Shown piece after piece: positions 31,692 through 40,264 of a stretch of DNA of 64,000 nucleotides (the first letter of the stretch is position 1; each line of letters begins with the position of its first letter). The translations under genes were made by a program, and so were the position numbers. The stretch is from Amycolatopsis australiensis (lineage in GTDB: Bacteria; Actinomycetota; Actinomycetes; Mycobacteriales; Pseudonocardiaceae). The stretch spans positions 7,478,001-7,542,000 of the forward strand of contig NZ_FPJG01000006.1 in the NCBI RefSeq assembly GCF_900119165.1, read 5' to 3'. Under the pieces are notes generated by a model. It worked only from the letters and a program-made list of their open reading frames with translations, searched no databases and was not told the origin of the DNA.

Positions 31692-32876
31692 ATGTCCATC
31701 CCCCGCCTCCGCGCACTCCCGGCGTGGCAGCAGGACGCGCTGATAGCGCTGACGACCTGGCTGCTCGGCGCCGGCGTGTACGCGGCAGGCATCCACCGGC
31801 TGGTGACGGCGGACGACCACGCCCCGCTGTGGGTGCGGCTGCTCGAGCTGACCGCGCTGTGCGGGCTCGAGCTGCTGCGCCGGTGGGTGCCGGGCGCGCT
31901 GCTCCTCGCCACGGCGGTGCTGGCGGTGGACATCCGGCTCGGCCCGTCGCTGCCGATGGCGATCATCTACACCGACTTCCTGTACGCGGCGACGTTGTAC
32001 GGCTCCCGGCGCACGAGCCGGGTGATGATCGGGATCGCCGCGGCGTCGGTGGTCACCGTGCTGGCCGCGGTGCTGGTGGTGGGACAGACGTGGCGCACGG
32101 CGGTGCTGGCCGCGGTGGCGGTGCTGCCGTTCGTCGTCACGCCGGTGTGGTGGGCGGCGAACGTCCGGCAGCAGCGCGACATCGCCGAAACGGAACGGGC
32201 GAACGCCGCGCAGCTGGCGAAGATCGCGGAGCTGGATCGGCGCGCGGCAGTGGCCGCCGAACGCGGGCGGATGGCACGCGACCTGCACGACGTGATCGCC
32301 GGACACCTGTCGGCCATCGCGATCCAGTCGGAGGCCGCGTTGTCGCTGTCGGACGCGAAGCTCGCGAAGACGGTGCTGGAGTCGGTGCGGGAAAACAGCG
32401 TGAGCGCGCTGGAGGAGATGCGAGCGATGATCGGGCTGCTGAAGACCGAGGAAGGGAGCGCGGAGACGACGGCACCGGCCCGGCTGGCCCAGCTGTCCAG
32501 GCTGGTGGAGTCCGCACGAGCGAGCGGACTGGCGGTCACCGTCGAGTCCACAGTGGACTCGCAGGCCTCGCTGCCGGCGGCGGTCGACCTGACGGCATAC
32601 CGCATCGCCCAGGAGGCCCTGACGAACGCGGTGAAACACGCCCCGGGCGGCCGGGTCGACGTGGACATCCGCCACCTGGACGGCATTTTGGCGGTCGAGG
32701 TCCGCAACGACGTGCACCACCCGCACCAGCCCTCCGGCGGCTCGGGCACGGGACTGCTGAACATGCGCGAGCGAGCCGACGCCGTCGGCGGCACCCTGAC
32801 CGCGGGACTGGCCGGCGAGAGCTGGCTCGTCCGCGCCGAGCTGCCAGTGAGCCCGGCGGAAGGCGCAACCCGATGA
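31692..32876 (+). CDS. NarL-type sensor histidine kinase
   Basis: A 394-residue membrane kinase: five to six membrane segments in residues 15-155, a coiled-coil linker (160-190), the HisKA_3 dimerisation helix RMARDLHDVIAGHL with phosphate-accepting His199, N-box EALTNAVKHA near 300 and G-box GTGLLNMRERA near 353. The signal is unknown. Its stop TGA lies within ATGACC, the same bases that start the response regulator 950 bp downstream, suggesting the two genes once overlapped by ATGA. Decayed copies of its last 45 codons follow it. Confidence 0.9.
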   Translation: MSIPRLRALPAWQQDALIALTTWLLGAGVYAAGIHRLVTADDHAPLWVRLLELTALCGLELLRRWVPGALLLATAVLAVDIRLGPSLPMAIIYTDFLYAATLYGSRRTSRVMIGIAAASVVTVLAAVLVVGQTWRTAVLAAVAVLPFVVTPVWWAANVRQQRDIAETERANAAQLAKIAELDRRAAVAAERGRMARDLHDVIAGHLSAIAIQSEAALSLSDAKLAKTVLESVRENSVSALEEMRAMIGLLKTEEGSAETTAPARLAQLSRLVESARASGLAVTVESTVDSQASLPAAVDLTAYRIAQEALTNAVKHAPGGRVDVDIRHLDGILAVEVRNDVHHPHQPSGGSGTGLLNMRERADAVGGTLTAGLAGESWLVRAELPVSPAEGATR

Positions 32877-33826
32877 CCCACCCCGCGGCGGCTACGACAC
32901 AGCACCGCTCAACACGCACGAGCGACCCGACACCCTCATCACCAGCCCGGCCGACGCCCCGGCCCCTCCACGCCGAGCTGCCGATGAGCCCAGCGGCAGG
33001 CGCAACCCGATGACCCGCACCCCGTCCCCGGGCGGCTCCGTCACGGGACCGCCGAACATGCATGAACGTCCCGCTGCTTCGTCCGGACCAGCCGGCAAAG
33101 CCGGCTCATCCGCGCCGAGCCGCCGACGAGCCTCGGCGAAGGGCGCGGCCCGATGACCCGGACCCCACCACTGGCCTCACCGACACCGGACCGCTCAACA
33201 CGCACGAGCGACCCGACACCCTCATCACCAGCCCGGCCGACGCCCCGGCCCGCCCACGCCGAGCTGCCGATGAGCCCAGCGGAAGCGCGGTCTGCTGACC
33301 GCCACCGTCCACAACCCCGCCCCGACGGCTCCCGCACAGAACTGCTCAACATGCGCGGCCGAGCCGCCGCCATCGGCGGGCACTCTCATCGCAGGCGCGG
33401 CCAGCGAAATCTGGCTGATCCGCACCGAACTACCGATGAGCGCAGTCAAAGGCGCCGCCCGATGACCGGGCACCATCCGCAACCCCACTCCCGGCAAGGG
33501 ACTGCCGCACTGCGCGAGTGTGCGCAAATCCGTCACGGGCCAGGCGATCGGGTACAACACCGGCGCCGACGCCCTTGCTCGCGGGCCGCCGGACGAGCCG
33601 ATGCGATCGACGGCACACCCACCGCAGACCCAGCCCGCGAACGCTCGCTCGGCCGCGCCGAGCGCCGACGAGCCCAGCGGAAGCGGCCTGATGACCGCCA
33701 CCATCCACAACCCGCCCGGACAGCTCCGCGACGCAGCTGCCGACCGCGCACGAGCGACCCGACACGGTCACCGCAGTCTCCCCCGTCCACACCCAACTAC
33801 AGATGACCAGCGGAAAGCGCACCCCG
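32877..33826 (+). pseudogene. tandem array of decayed copies of the kinase 3' end
   Basis: About six units of roughly 136-229 bp fill the whole kinase-regulator gap. Each resembles the last 130-150 bp of the kinase gene and closes with GATGACC (ends at 33015, 33158, 33467, 33696, 33832) or GCTGACC (33300). Unit 4 (33301-33467) reads ELLNMRGRAAAIGG, then after one extra base LIAGAASEIWLIRTELP to a stop, mirroring the kinase tail. Units 1 and 3 share 91 of 93 bases (32904-32996 and 33190-33282). The frames are broken and shifted, so no functional protein is predicted. Confidence 0.8.
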
Positions 33827-34468
33827 ATGACCATCACCGTCCTGATCGCCGACGATCACTTCGCCATCCGCGACGGCCTCGCGATGATCCTCAAGGGTGC
33901 CGATGGCATCGAGGTCGTCGGCGAGGCCGAGGACGGCGCCGAGGCCGTCCGGCAGGCGCGGGCGCTCCGGCCCGACGTCACGCTGATGGACGTCCGGATG
34001 CCCGGCACCGACGGGATCACCGCCACCCGGCAGCTGCTCGCCGAGGGGCTCTCGCAGGTCCTTGTGCTCACCACCTTCGACCTGGACGAGTACGTCGACG
34101 GTGCCCTGCGCGCCGGCGCCGCCGGGTTCCTGCTCAAATCCGTCCCATCCGCGCGACTGATCGAGGCGGTCAAACTCGTCGCCGCCGGTGAAGGCGTCCT
34201 CGCCCCTCAGATCACTCGACGTCTCATCACCGCATACGCCGCAGGCCGGGGGCCCGCCTCCGTGCCCAACGGCCTCGACACGCTGACCGAGCGCGAACGC
34301 CAGGTGCTCGCCTGCCTCGGCGCGGGCCTGTCCAACGCCCAGATCGCCACCCGGCTGTACATCGGCGAGACGACCGTCAAAACGCACGTCTCGCGCGTGC
34401 TGAGCAAGCTGGACCTGCGCTCCCGCGTGCAGGCCGCGATCCTCGCCCAGGAGAACGGCCTGACCTGA
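33827..34468 (+). CDS. LuxR/NarL-family response regulator
   Basis: A 213-residue transcription factor: receiver domain with acidic pocket ADDH (residues 8-11), phosphorylated Asp55 in LMDVRMPG, Thr in LTTF and Lys in LLKSVP near 105; then an LuxR helix-turn-helix from about 148 (LTERERQVLACLGAGLSNAQ) including TTVKTHVSRVLSKL. The ATG lies in the GATGACC that ends the decayed array; GGAAAG is 9 bases upstream. It is the expected partner of the kinase. Confidence 0.92.
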   Translation: MTITVLIADDHFAIRDGLAMILKGADGIEVVGEAEDGAEAVRQARALRPDVTLMDVRMPGTDGITATRQLLAEGLSQVLVLTTFDLDEYVDGALRAGAAGFLLKSVPSARLIEAVKLVAAGEGVLAPQITRRLITAYAAGRGPASVPNGLDTLTERERQVLACLGAGLSNAQIATRLYIGETTVKTHVSRVLSKLDLRSRVQAAILAQENGLT

Positions 34469-34509
34469 TCCGTTCTGCGGAAATTCCGGTGACCTTCTAA
34501 CTTCTCCTC

Positions 34510-35973
34510 ATGGGTGAGCGGAGAACGTTGAACGTGGACGACGTCCTGAAGCGCCAGGACTCCGGGGAACTCAAGCGGCGGCTGCGCGGACGCGACCTGG
34601 TCGGCTTCGGCGTCGGCATCATCATCGGCACCGGCATCTTCACCCTCGCCGGCGTCGAAGCGAAGACGCACGCCGGGCCCGCGGTGACGCTCTCGTTCGT
34701 GCTCGGCGCCGTCGTCGCCGGGCTCGCGGCGCTCTGCTACGCCGAGCTCGCTTCCAGCGTCCCGACCGCCGGCAGCGCCTACACCTACGCCTTCGCCACC
34801 CTCGGCGAAGTCTTCGCCTGGATCATCGGCTGGGACCTGCTGCTGGAGTTCGCGCTCGGCGCCGCCGTCGTGTCGCGCGGCTGGTCCGGTTACCTCGCCA
34901 ACCTGCTCGGGCTGTCGCCGGACTGGTTCGGCGAAGACGCGAAGGTCAACGTCGGCGCCGTGCTCATCATCGCCGTGCTGACCGTGGTCGCCGTGCTGGG
35001 CATCAAGGAGTCCGCCTGGCTCACCAACCTGCTCGTCTGCGTGAAGGTCGCCGTCTGCGTGCTCGTGCTCGCCGTCGGCCTGTTCTTCGTCAAAGGCGCG
35101 AACCTCACGCCGTTCGTCCCGTCGGCGCAGCCGCCCGCGGCCGGGACCACCGTGCTGCAGCAACCCGTGGTCCAAGCGGCGCTGGGCCTCGAACAATCCG
35201 TCTACGGCATCGCCGGCATGGTCACCGCCGCCGCGGTGGTCTTCTTCGCCTACACCGGGTTCGAGGCACTCGCCAACCTCGGCGAGGAAACGCTGAACCC
35301 GCGCAAGGACCTCCGCGTCGGCATCCTCGGCGCGCTCGGCGTCTGCGCACTGCTCTACATCGGCGTGTCGATCGTGCTGACCGGCATGATCCCGTTCACC
35401 GACATCGACACGGGCGCGCCGCTGGCCGACGCGTTCGACCGGGTCGGCCAGCACTGGGTCGGCGCGCTCATCTCGCTCGGCGCCGTGACCGGGCTGACGT
35501 CGGTGATGATGGTCGAGCTGGTCACGATCGGGCGCATCGGCTTCGCCATGGGCCGCGACGGCCTGCTGCCGAAGAAGCTCGGCACCGCGCACCCGCGCTG
35601 GGGCACGCCGCACCGGATGACCATCGGCGGCGCCGCGCTCATCGCCGTGCTGGCCGCGTTCATCCCGATCTCCGAGCTGGCCGACATGGTGAGCATCGGC
35701 GCGCTGTCGGCCATGATCATCGTGGCCGTCGCGGTCCCGGTGCTGCGCCGCCGCCGTCCCGACCTGGAGCGGCCGTTCTCCGTGCCGTTCTCGCCGGTGG
35801 TCCCGGTCCTGGCGGCGCTCGCGTGCCTGTACCTGATGCTGAACCTCAATGTCCTGACGTGGATCCGGTTCGCCGTGTGGCTGGTGATCGGCCTGGTGAT
35901 CTACTTCGGCTACGGGCGCCGGCACTCCCGGTTCGCACCCGGCGAAAAGGTCAGTCCCAGAACGCCGGAGTGA
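34510..35973 (+). CDS. APC-superfamily amino acid permease
   Basis: A 487-residue transporter with about 12 membrane helices. The first carries GVGIIIGTGIFTLAG, the APC substrate-binding loop; YAELASSVPTAGSAYTY is the second family signature. It resembles cationic amino-acid transporters (CAT/YfnA). It starts 41 bp after the response regulator, so it may be cotranscribed with or controlled by it. Its last 23 bases overlap the 3' end of the convergent gene. Confidence 0.88.
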   Translation: MGERRTLNVDDVLKRQDSGELKRRLRGRDLVGFGVGIIIGTGIFTLAGVEAKTHAGPAVTLSFVLGAVVAGLAALCYAELASSVPTAGSAYTYAFATLGEVFAWIIGWDLLLEFALGAAVVSRGWSGYLANLLGLSPDWFGEDAKVNVGAVLIIAVLTVVAVLGIKESAWLTNLLVCVKVAVCVLVLAVGLFFVKGANLTPFVPSAQPPAAGTTVLQQPVVQAALGLEQSVYGIAGMVTAAAVVFFAYTGFEALANLGEETLNPRKDLRVGILGALGVCALLYIGVSIVLTGMIPFTDIDTGAPLADAFDRVGQHWVGALISLGAVTGLTSVMMVELVTIGRIGFAMGRDGLLPKKLGTAHPRWGTPHRMTIGGAALIAVLAAFIPISELADMVSIGALSAMIIVAVAVPVLRRRRPDLERPFSVPFSPVVPVLAALACLYLMLNLNVLTWIRFAVWLVIGLVIYFGYGRRHSRFAPGEKVSPRTPE

Positions 35974-36733
35974 GTCCCGCGACGCGCGCGGCCTCCCGCA
36001 CCACGGCCGCCTGCTCCGCGTCGACGACCACCAGCACCCCCAGCCCGGCCAGCGCCGCCGCCACCCACTCGACCGGCTGGTCGTGGATCCCGTTGTCGCC
36101 GAAGGACGGATAAGTGTCCACAACGGACAGCAGGGTGCCTTCGGCGCCGATGCGGACACCGGCCACGAGGACGAAGTGGCCGCCGGGCGGGCGCCAGCGG
36201 GACGTCCACAGTGGCGGGACGCCGGTGTCGAGGTAGTCGAGCAGCGCGCGCTCCGGGGTGTCATGGGCGCCCAGCTCGGCGCCGTCGATCCGGGCGATCA
36301 CCGCGACGCGCGGCACGTCCCAGAGCCCGACCAGCAGCTCGAACAGCGACTCGGTGGTCCACTCGCCCGTCACCGGCACCGCCGCGAGAGCCCCGTCCGA
36401 CAGTGAGCCGATGGCCGCCGCGAGCCCGGACACCCGCGTGCCGGCCGCGGCGGGGTCTTCGGCCACCGGCACCGGCAGCCGGAACTCCGGACGGCCCACC
36501 TCGCCGGGCGGCCGCACGACCGGACCGCGGACAGTGCCCGCGGCCACCGCGACGGCGTCCTGGTCGGGCGGGTCGAACCCGGCCGCGCGCAGCGCCGCGA
36601 GCCCGCAGAACGCCGCGGCCAGGCCGTCCTTCTGGGGCAGCTCCGCCTGGGCGAGCGCGGCCAGCCGGGCACCACCCGGCAGCCACCGCACCCCGGACAG
36701 GTCGAGCTGCCCGCCGTCGATCCCCGAAGACAT
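35951..36733 (-). CDS. possible C39/papain-fold protein next to a glutamine-synthetase-like gene
   Basis: A 260-residue soluble protein. ELPQKDGLAAAFCGLAAL (from about residue 33) resembles the helix carrying the catalytic cysteine of C39-type peptidases, GGHFVLVAG (near 192) would supply the histidine and VVDTYPSF the acid. This is inferred from motif spacing, not from a recognised family. It lies 8 bp after the glutamine-synthetase-like gene and is surely in its operon. Its end overlaps the convergent permease gene by 23 bp. Confidence 0.5.
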   Translation of the reverse strand: MSSGIDGGQLDLSGVRWLPGGARLAALAQAELPQKDGLAAAFCGLAALRAAGFDPPDQDAVAVAAGTVRGPVVRPPGEVGRPEFRLPVPVAEDPAAAGTRVSGLAAAIGSLSDGALAAVPVTGEWTTESLFELLVGLWDVPRVAVIARIDGAELGAHDTPERALLDYLDTGVPPLWTSRWRPPGGHFVLVAGVRIGAEGTLLSVVDTYPSFGDNGIHDQPVEWVAAALAGLGVLVVVDAEQAAVVREAARVAGLTPAFWD

Positions 36734-36741
36734 CGGTCCCC

Positions 36742-38094
36742 TCAGTAGCGCCACAGGTGGGCGGCGACGATTTCGTCGGCCGTGCGTTCGGCCGCCCACG
36801 CGGCGTCGGACGCCCGGACCGCGCGGAAGGCACCGAGCAGGTCGTCGCCGAGCACCCCGGCGATCCGCGGCGACGCGACGAGGGCGGCGTCCTGCTCGGC
36901 GGTGTCCGACGGCAGCCGGCGCACCCCGCGCGTCTGGCGTTCGCCTTCGGTCCAGCCGCCCGGGTCCTCGGCGATCGGATCGGGCAACGCGGGCGAGTCC
37001 TCGAGGCCGGCCATACCCGCGGCCAGCACCACCGCGAGCGCGAGGTAGGGGTTGGCGGAGGCGTCGGACGTCTTGAGCTCGACGTTCGCGTGGTCGGCGC
37101 CCAGCAGCGGCGAGCCCGGGACGTACCGCAGCGGCGCTTCGCGGTTCTCGACGCCCCAGAACGCGTACGCGCCCGCGAAGTAGCCGGGGCGAAGCCGCAG
37201 CGTCGACGGGACGCTCGGCGCGGTGACGGCGGTCACGGCCGGCAGGTCACGCAGGAGGCCGGCGAGGTAGCCGGCGCCTTCGTCGCCGGGGCGGCCGTCG
37301 CCGTCGAGCAGGTTGCGGCCTTTCCGGCGGACGGAGGTGTGCAGGTGCCAGCCGTTGCCGGCGGCGCCGAGACCGACGAGCGGCGCGAAGCTGGCAACGA
37401 GACCGTGGGCGCGCGCGGCGGCGTGGATGGTCTGGCGCGCGAGCAGCTGGTCGTCAGCGGCGGAGACCGGGTCGGTGGCGGCCAGCGACAGCTCGATCTG
37501 CGCCACGCCGTACTCGGCGTGCAGCTGGCCGATCCGCAGGCCGTTGGCGGCGAAGTCGTGCAGCAGGGCGGCGACGAACTCGTCGAGCCCGACGAGGGCA
37601 TGCGGGCTGTAGGCGGGCCCGGGATGCCCGGGGCTGCTCACGACGTCGGTGCTGCCCGCGGGCGCGACGGCGAACTCGATCTCGTAGCCGGCGCGGAACT
37701 CCAGCCCTCGCCGCACGCCTTCGGCGACCTGTTTTTCGAGAACGGCGCGCTGGCAGTAGGGCCACGGTTCACCGTTTTGGGTGAGTTGCCGGACGGGCGC
37801 CCAGGCGAGCGCGGGCTGCCCGGCGAGCCGCCGCAGCCGCTCGACGACGGGCACGAGCCGGATGTCACCGGAGGGCGTGGCGAGGCCGGCGTACCCGTAG
37901 GTGATGGAGTCGTGGCTGTCGAAGACGGCGAAGAGCGAGGTGGCCCCGACCCCGCGGGTGGCGGCATCGGCGAGGCCGGCGATGGGGACGATGCGCGAGC
38001 GCGGGATGCCGTTGTTGTCAGCCCAGGCGAGGTGCACACCGCCCACTCCGGCGGCCGCGAAGTCCTTCGCCGCCGCCGACGCCGCCTTGGTCAT
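36742..38094 (-). CDS. glutamine-synthetase-like gamma-glutamyl ligase
   Basis: A 450-residue GS-family enzyme. Visible parts: the N-terminal beta-grasp with WADNNGIPRSRIVP, metal ligand region GYEIEFAVAP (near 150), QLHAEYGVAQIELSL (near 198), NGWHLHTSV (near 250), and C-terminal RPGYFAGAYAFWGVENREA and DASANPYLALAV. Sequence differs from housekeeping GlnA and resembles the GlnA-like group that glutamylates amines or polyamines; the actual substrate is unknown. No adenylylation-type tyrosine motif was seen. ATG at 38094; the 716 bp upstream are repeat-rich and gene-free. Confidence 0.8.
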   Translation of the reverse strand: MTKAASAAAKDFAAAGVGGVHLAWADNNGIPRSRIVPIAGLADAATRGVGATSLFAVFDSHDSITYGYAGLATPSGDIRLVPVVERLRRLAGQPALAWAPVRQLTQNGEPWPYCQRAVLEKQVAEGVRRGLEFRAGYEIEFAVAPAGSTDVVSSPGHPGPAYSPHALVGLDEFVAALLHDFAANGLRIGQLHAEYGVAQIELSLAATDPVSAADDQLLARQTIHAAARAHGLVASFAPLVGLGAAGNGWHLHTSVRRKGRNLLDGDGRPGDEGAGYLAGLLRDLPAVTAVTAPSVPSTLRLRPGYFAGAYAFWGVENREAPLRYVPGSPLLGADHANVELKTSDASANPYLALAVVLAAGMAGLEDSPALPDPIAEDPGGWTEGERQTRGVRRLPSDTAEQDAALVASPRIAGVLGDDLLGAFRAVRASDAAWAAERTADEIVAAHLWRY

Positions 38095-38235
38095 GGCACC
38101 CGCCTCCTCCGGCCCGGCCCCAGTATCCCGTCCAGCCAGGGCAACGGCCATCACGATCCGGCCAGACCAGACCCCACCCATCCCGGGGGACGAGCCCCGC
38201 TTCAGCGTATCGGGAGCGGCCGACGGAAAAGCCGG

Positions 38236-38290
38236 GAAACCGGCCGGCCGCGGCTGGTTGTCCACATCACGGCTGGCCTGTGGGTAACCG
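38236..38290. repeat. 55-bp element R1 with a perfect DnaA-box-like site
   Basis: Contains TTGTCCACA (38258-38266) and, inverted, TGTGGGTAA (38279-38287), so each unit is a loose dyad of DnaA-box-like 9-mers. Two more copies follow at 38375 and 38580. TTGTCCACA is the preferred actinobacterial DnaA box. Confidence 0.65.
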
Positions 38291-38374
38291 GGGAGGGCCG
38301 GGACGCGCTGAGGTGGCGCTTCAGGGCAGCCCAGGCAGGCGATCCGGAGCCCGGCCCTCGTCGACGGACAGCGG

Positions 38375-38429
38375 GGAACCGGCCGACCGCGGCCGGTTGC
38401 TCACATCACGGCCGCCCTGTGGGCAACCG
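38375..38429. repeat. 55-bp element R2
   Basis: Second copy of the 55-bp element. Its left 9-mer is altered (TTGCTCACA) and its right arm reads TGTGGGCAA, one mismatch from a DnaA box when inverted. Confidence 0.65.
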
Positions 38430-38579
38430 CCGAAGATCGAGGCGCACCGAGGCTGCGCTCACGGAACCGAGGAGGGCCGAGCTGGCGCTTGACGGAACGG
38501 ACCAGGCGAGGCGCACGAGCGCCCGAGGTGGCGCTGCCCAGGCAGACGACCGGCCTGCCGGGCATGACCCACAACTCGC

Positions 38580-38634
38580 GAAACCGGCCGACCGCGGCCA
38601 GGTGTCCACATCACGGCTGCCCTGTGGGCAACCG
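38580..38634. repeat. 55-bp element R3
   Basis: Third copy, identical to R1 at 49 of 55 positions. It carries GTGTCCACA and TGTGGGCAA. Confidence 0.65.
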
Positions 38635-38650
38635 CGGAAGACCGAGGCGC

Positions 38651-38743
38651 ACCAAGGCGACGCTTCACGGCACCGAGGAGAACCGAGGCGCCGCTTCACG
38701 GAACGGAGGAGAACCGAGCTGGCGCTCCACGGCACCAAGGAAG
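38651..38743. repeat. 31-bp tandem repeats
   Basis: Three consecutive 31-bp units (38651-38681, 38682-38712, 38713-38743) follow ACCGAGGCGCCGCTTCACGG with variations. Two further diverged units occur at about 38446-38506, between R2 and R3. They lie between the EamA stop and the glutamine-synthetase-like start, both on the minus strand. Confidence 0.6.
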
Positions 38744-38810
38744 GCGCCCAGGGGCACTGAACCCCCGGATAGCGCTTCAGCGCACTCCAAGCAACCGCGA
38801 GGCCCGAAAC

Positions 38811-39719
38811 TCACCCCGGCGGCTCCCCCACCGGCCGCACCGTCTCCCGGCTCCGCAACGCCACCCCTGCCACCACGGCCAGCGTCCCCAACGCCTCCGG
38901 CACCCTCGGCACCTGGCCAAGCAGCGCGAACCCCAGCACACCGGCCGTCACCGGGAGGAGGGCCAGCAAGACCGCGAACCTTCCCTGGCCCAGCCGTCGC
39001 AGCACCACCTGGTCGAGCGCGTACGGCACCACCGTCGACAACACACCCACCCCCACGCCCAGCAGGAGCATGCGTGGCGAAGACCACACCTCGCCCGTCC
39101 CGGCCGCCAGCGGGGACAGCACCACCGTCGCCGCCGCGAAGCCGATCGCCAGGCTGTCCATGCCGTCGCCGTCCACCGCCACCCTCTTGCCCAGCAGGAT
39201 GTAGCCCGCCCAGGCCGCCGCTGCGCCCAGCGCGAACACCACGCCCAGGAAACTCCCGGACAGGCGCACGTCCGCGATCGCCACCACGCCCGCCGCCACC
39301 AGGGCCAGCGCCAGTGTGTCCCGCAGCGTGCGGGAACTCAGCGCCGCCACCAGCACCGGGCCCGCGAACTCCAGTGCCACCACCGTGCCCAGCGGGAGGC
39401 GGGCGATCGCCTCGTAGAACAGCACGTTCATGCCCGCCGTCACCACGCCGAACACGACTGCCAGCGCCAGGCGCCTGCCGCGCCACGCCTGCCGTCCCGG
39501 ACGGCGCCATGCCAGGAGCACCACCGCCGCGCCCAGGCAGCGCAGCCACGCCACGCCCGCCGGTGGCGCGTGGCCGAACAGGTCGACCGCGATGGCCGCG
39601 CCGGCGTACATGGAAATTCCGCTGAGAACGAACAACAGCGGGGCGGGTACCGCGGAAAGCCTCCTCGGCGAAGTCACCGTGCGCACCGCTCCATGGTGCC
39701 TGACCACGGAAAACGTCAC
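38811..39719 (-). CDS. EamA/DMT-family exporter
   Basis: A 302-residue membrane protein with about ten helices arranged as two EamA repeats; the first begins LLFVLSGISMYAGAAIAV near residue 30, and the second includes WAGYILLGKRVA near 165. It probably exports amino acids or other small metabolites, as RhaT/YdcZ/EamA relatives do. The GTG start at 39719 is preferred over internal candidates by helix content. The repeat-rich region follows its stop. Confidence 0.85.
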   Translation of the reverse strand: MTFSVVRHHGAVRTVTSPRRLSAVPAPLLFVLSGISMYAGAAIAVDLFGHAPPAGVAWLRCLGAAVVLLAWRRPGRQAWRGRRLALAVVFGVVTAGMNVLFYEAIARLPLGTVVALEFAGPVLVAALSSRTLRDTLALALVAAGVVAIADVRLSGSFLGVVFALGAAAAWAGYILLGKRVAVDGDGMDSLAIGFAAATVVLSPLAAGTGEVWSSPRMLLLGVGVGVLSTVVPYALDQVVLRRLGQGRFAVLLALLPVTAGVLGFALLGQVPRVPEALGTLAVVAGVALRSRETVRPVGEPPG

Positions 39720-39954
39720 ACCGGAGGGTATTCGTCTCCTGGATTGCGGGATGCGGCTACGACATCCGGGGTAAATCGGCGTGACTCAGGTCCCACCGGC
39801 GCGGGAACACTTGCGAGCCGCGAAACGTCTGCAAGAGTGGAAGCACGAACACCGCGGAGCCGGAGGCGAGCGTAGCCGCCGGCATCAGGTCCGAAGTGGG
39901 CGTAGCTGGATCGATGGCACCGGGCGACCGGTGCCGGGACGGAGGGAGACCCCC

Positions 39955-40134
39955 ATGACATCGCCGACGCTCACCCGCCCCGAACTGACCGCCGCCGACC
40001 GCTGTGACCGGTGCGGAGCTGCAGCTCAGGTACGAGCCATCCTCGCCGGAGGTGGCGAACTGCTCTTCTGCGGGCACCACGCCCGTGAGCACGAGGCCAA
40101 GCTCAAGGAACTGTCCGCCGACATCCAGCGGTAA
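39955..40134 (+). CDS. small zinc-ribbon protein (DUF7455-like)
   Basis: A 59-residue protein: CDRC at residues 16-19 and CGHHAREHEAKL at about 38, forming a C-x2-C / C-x2-H zinc-binding pattern, then a short charged helix. The family name is from recognition; function is unknown. A strong GGAGGGA site lies 8 bases before the ATG. It is followed by a perfect hairpin terminator. Confidence 0.8.
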   Translation: MTSPTLTRPELTAADRCDRCGAAAQVRAILAGGGELLFCGHHAREHEAKLKELSADIQR

Positions 40135-40147
40135 AACCCCAGACGCG

Positions 40148-40183
40148 AAAGGCGGCCGGTGCGCACAGGCACCGGCCGCCTTT
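40148..40183. terminator. 15-bp stem terminator between DUF7455-like gene and ROK gene
   Basis: Arms 40148-40162 and 40169-40183 pair perfectly around a 6-base loop, with AAA and TTT at the feet, so it can act in both directions. About 80 bp remain to the ROK stop. Confidence 0.82.
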
Positions 40184-40264
40184 CTGCATCTTGCACAATG
40201 CGTGCCGAATATCACGGTACGGCCGCGAACGACTGTGATTCCGGACACGAAACCGGACAGGAAA

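Noticed and set aside
33153..33806. A 217-codon open frame inside the decayed kinase-tail array
   Set aside because: It crosses units that were originally in other frames, reads Arg/Pro/Ser-rich sequence and matches the kinase tail only in a short stretch, so it is a chance frame.
38236..38743. CRISPR array
   Set aside because: Repeats are 55 and 31 bp with irregular or no spacers, and no cas genes are present.
38236..38743. Chromosomal replication origin
   Set aside because: Only one perfect DnaA box, no AT-rich unwinding region, and dnaA, dnaN or recF are absent.
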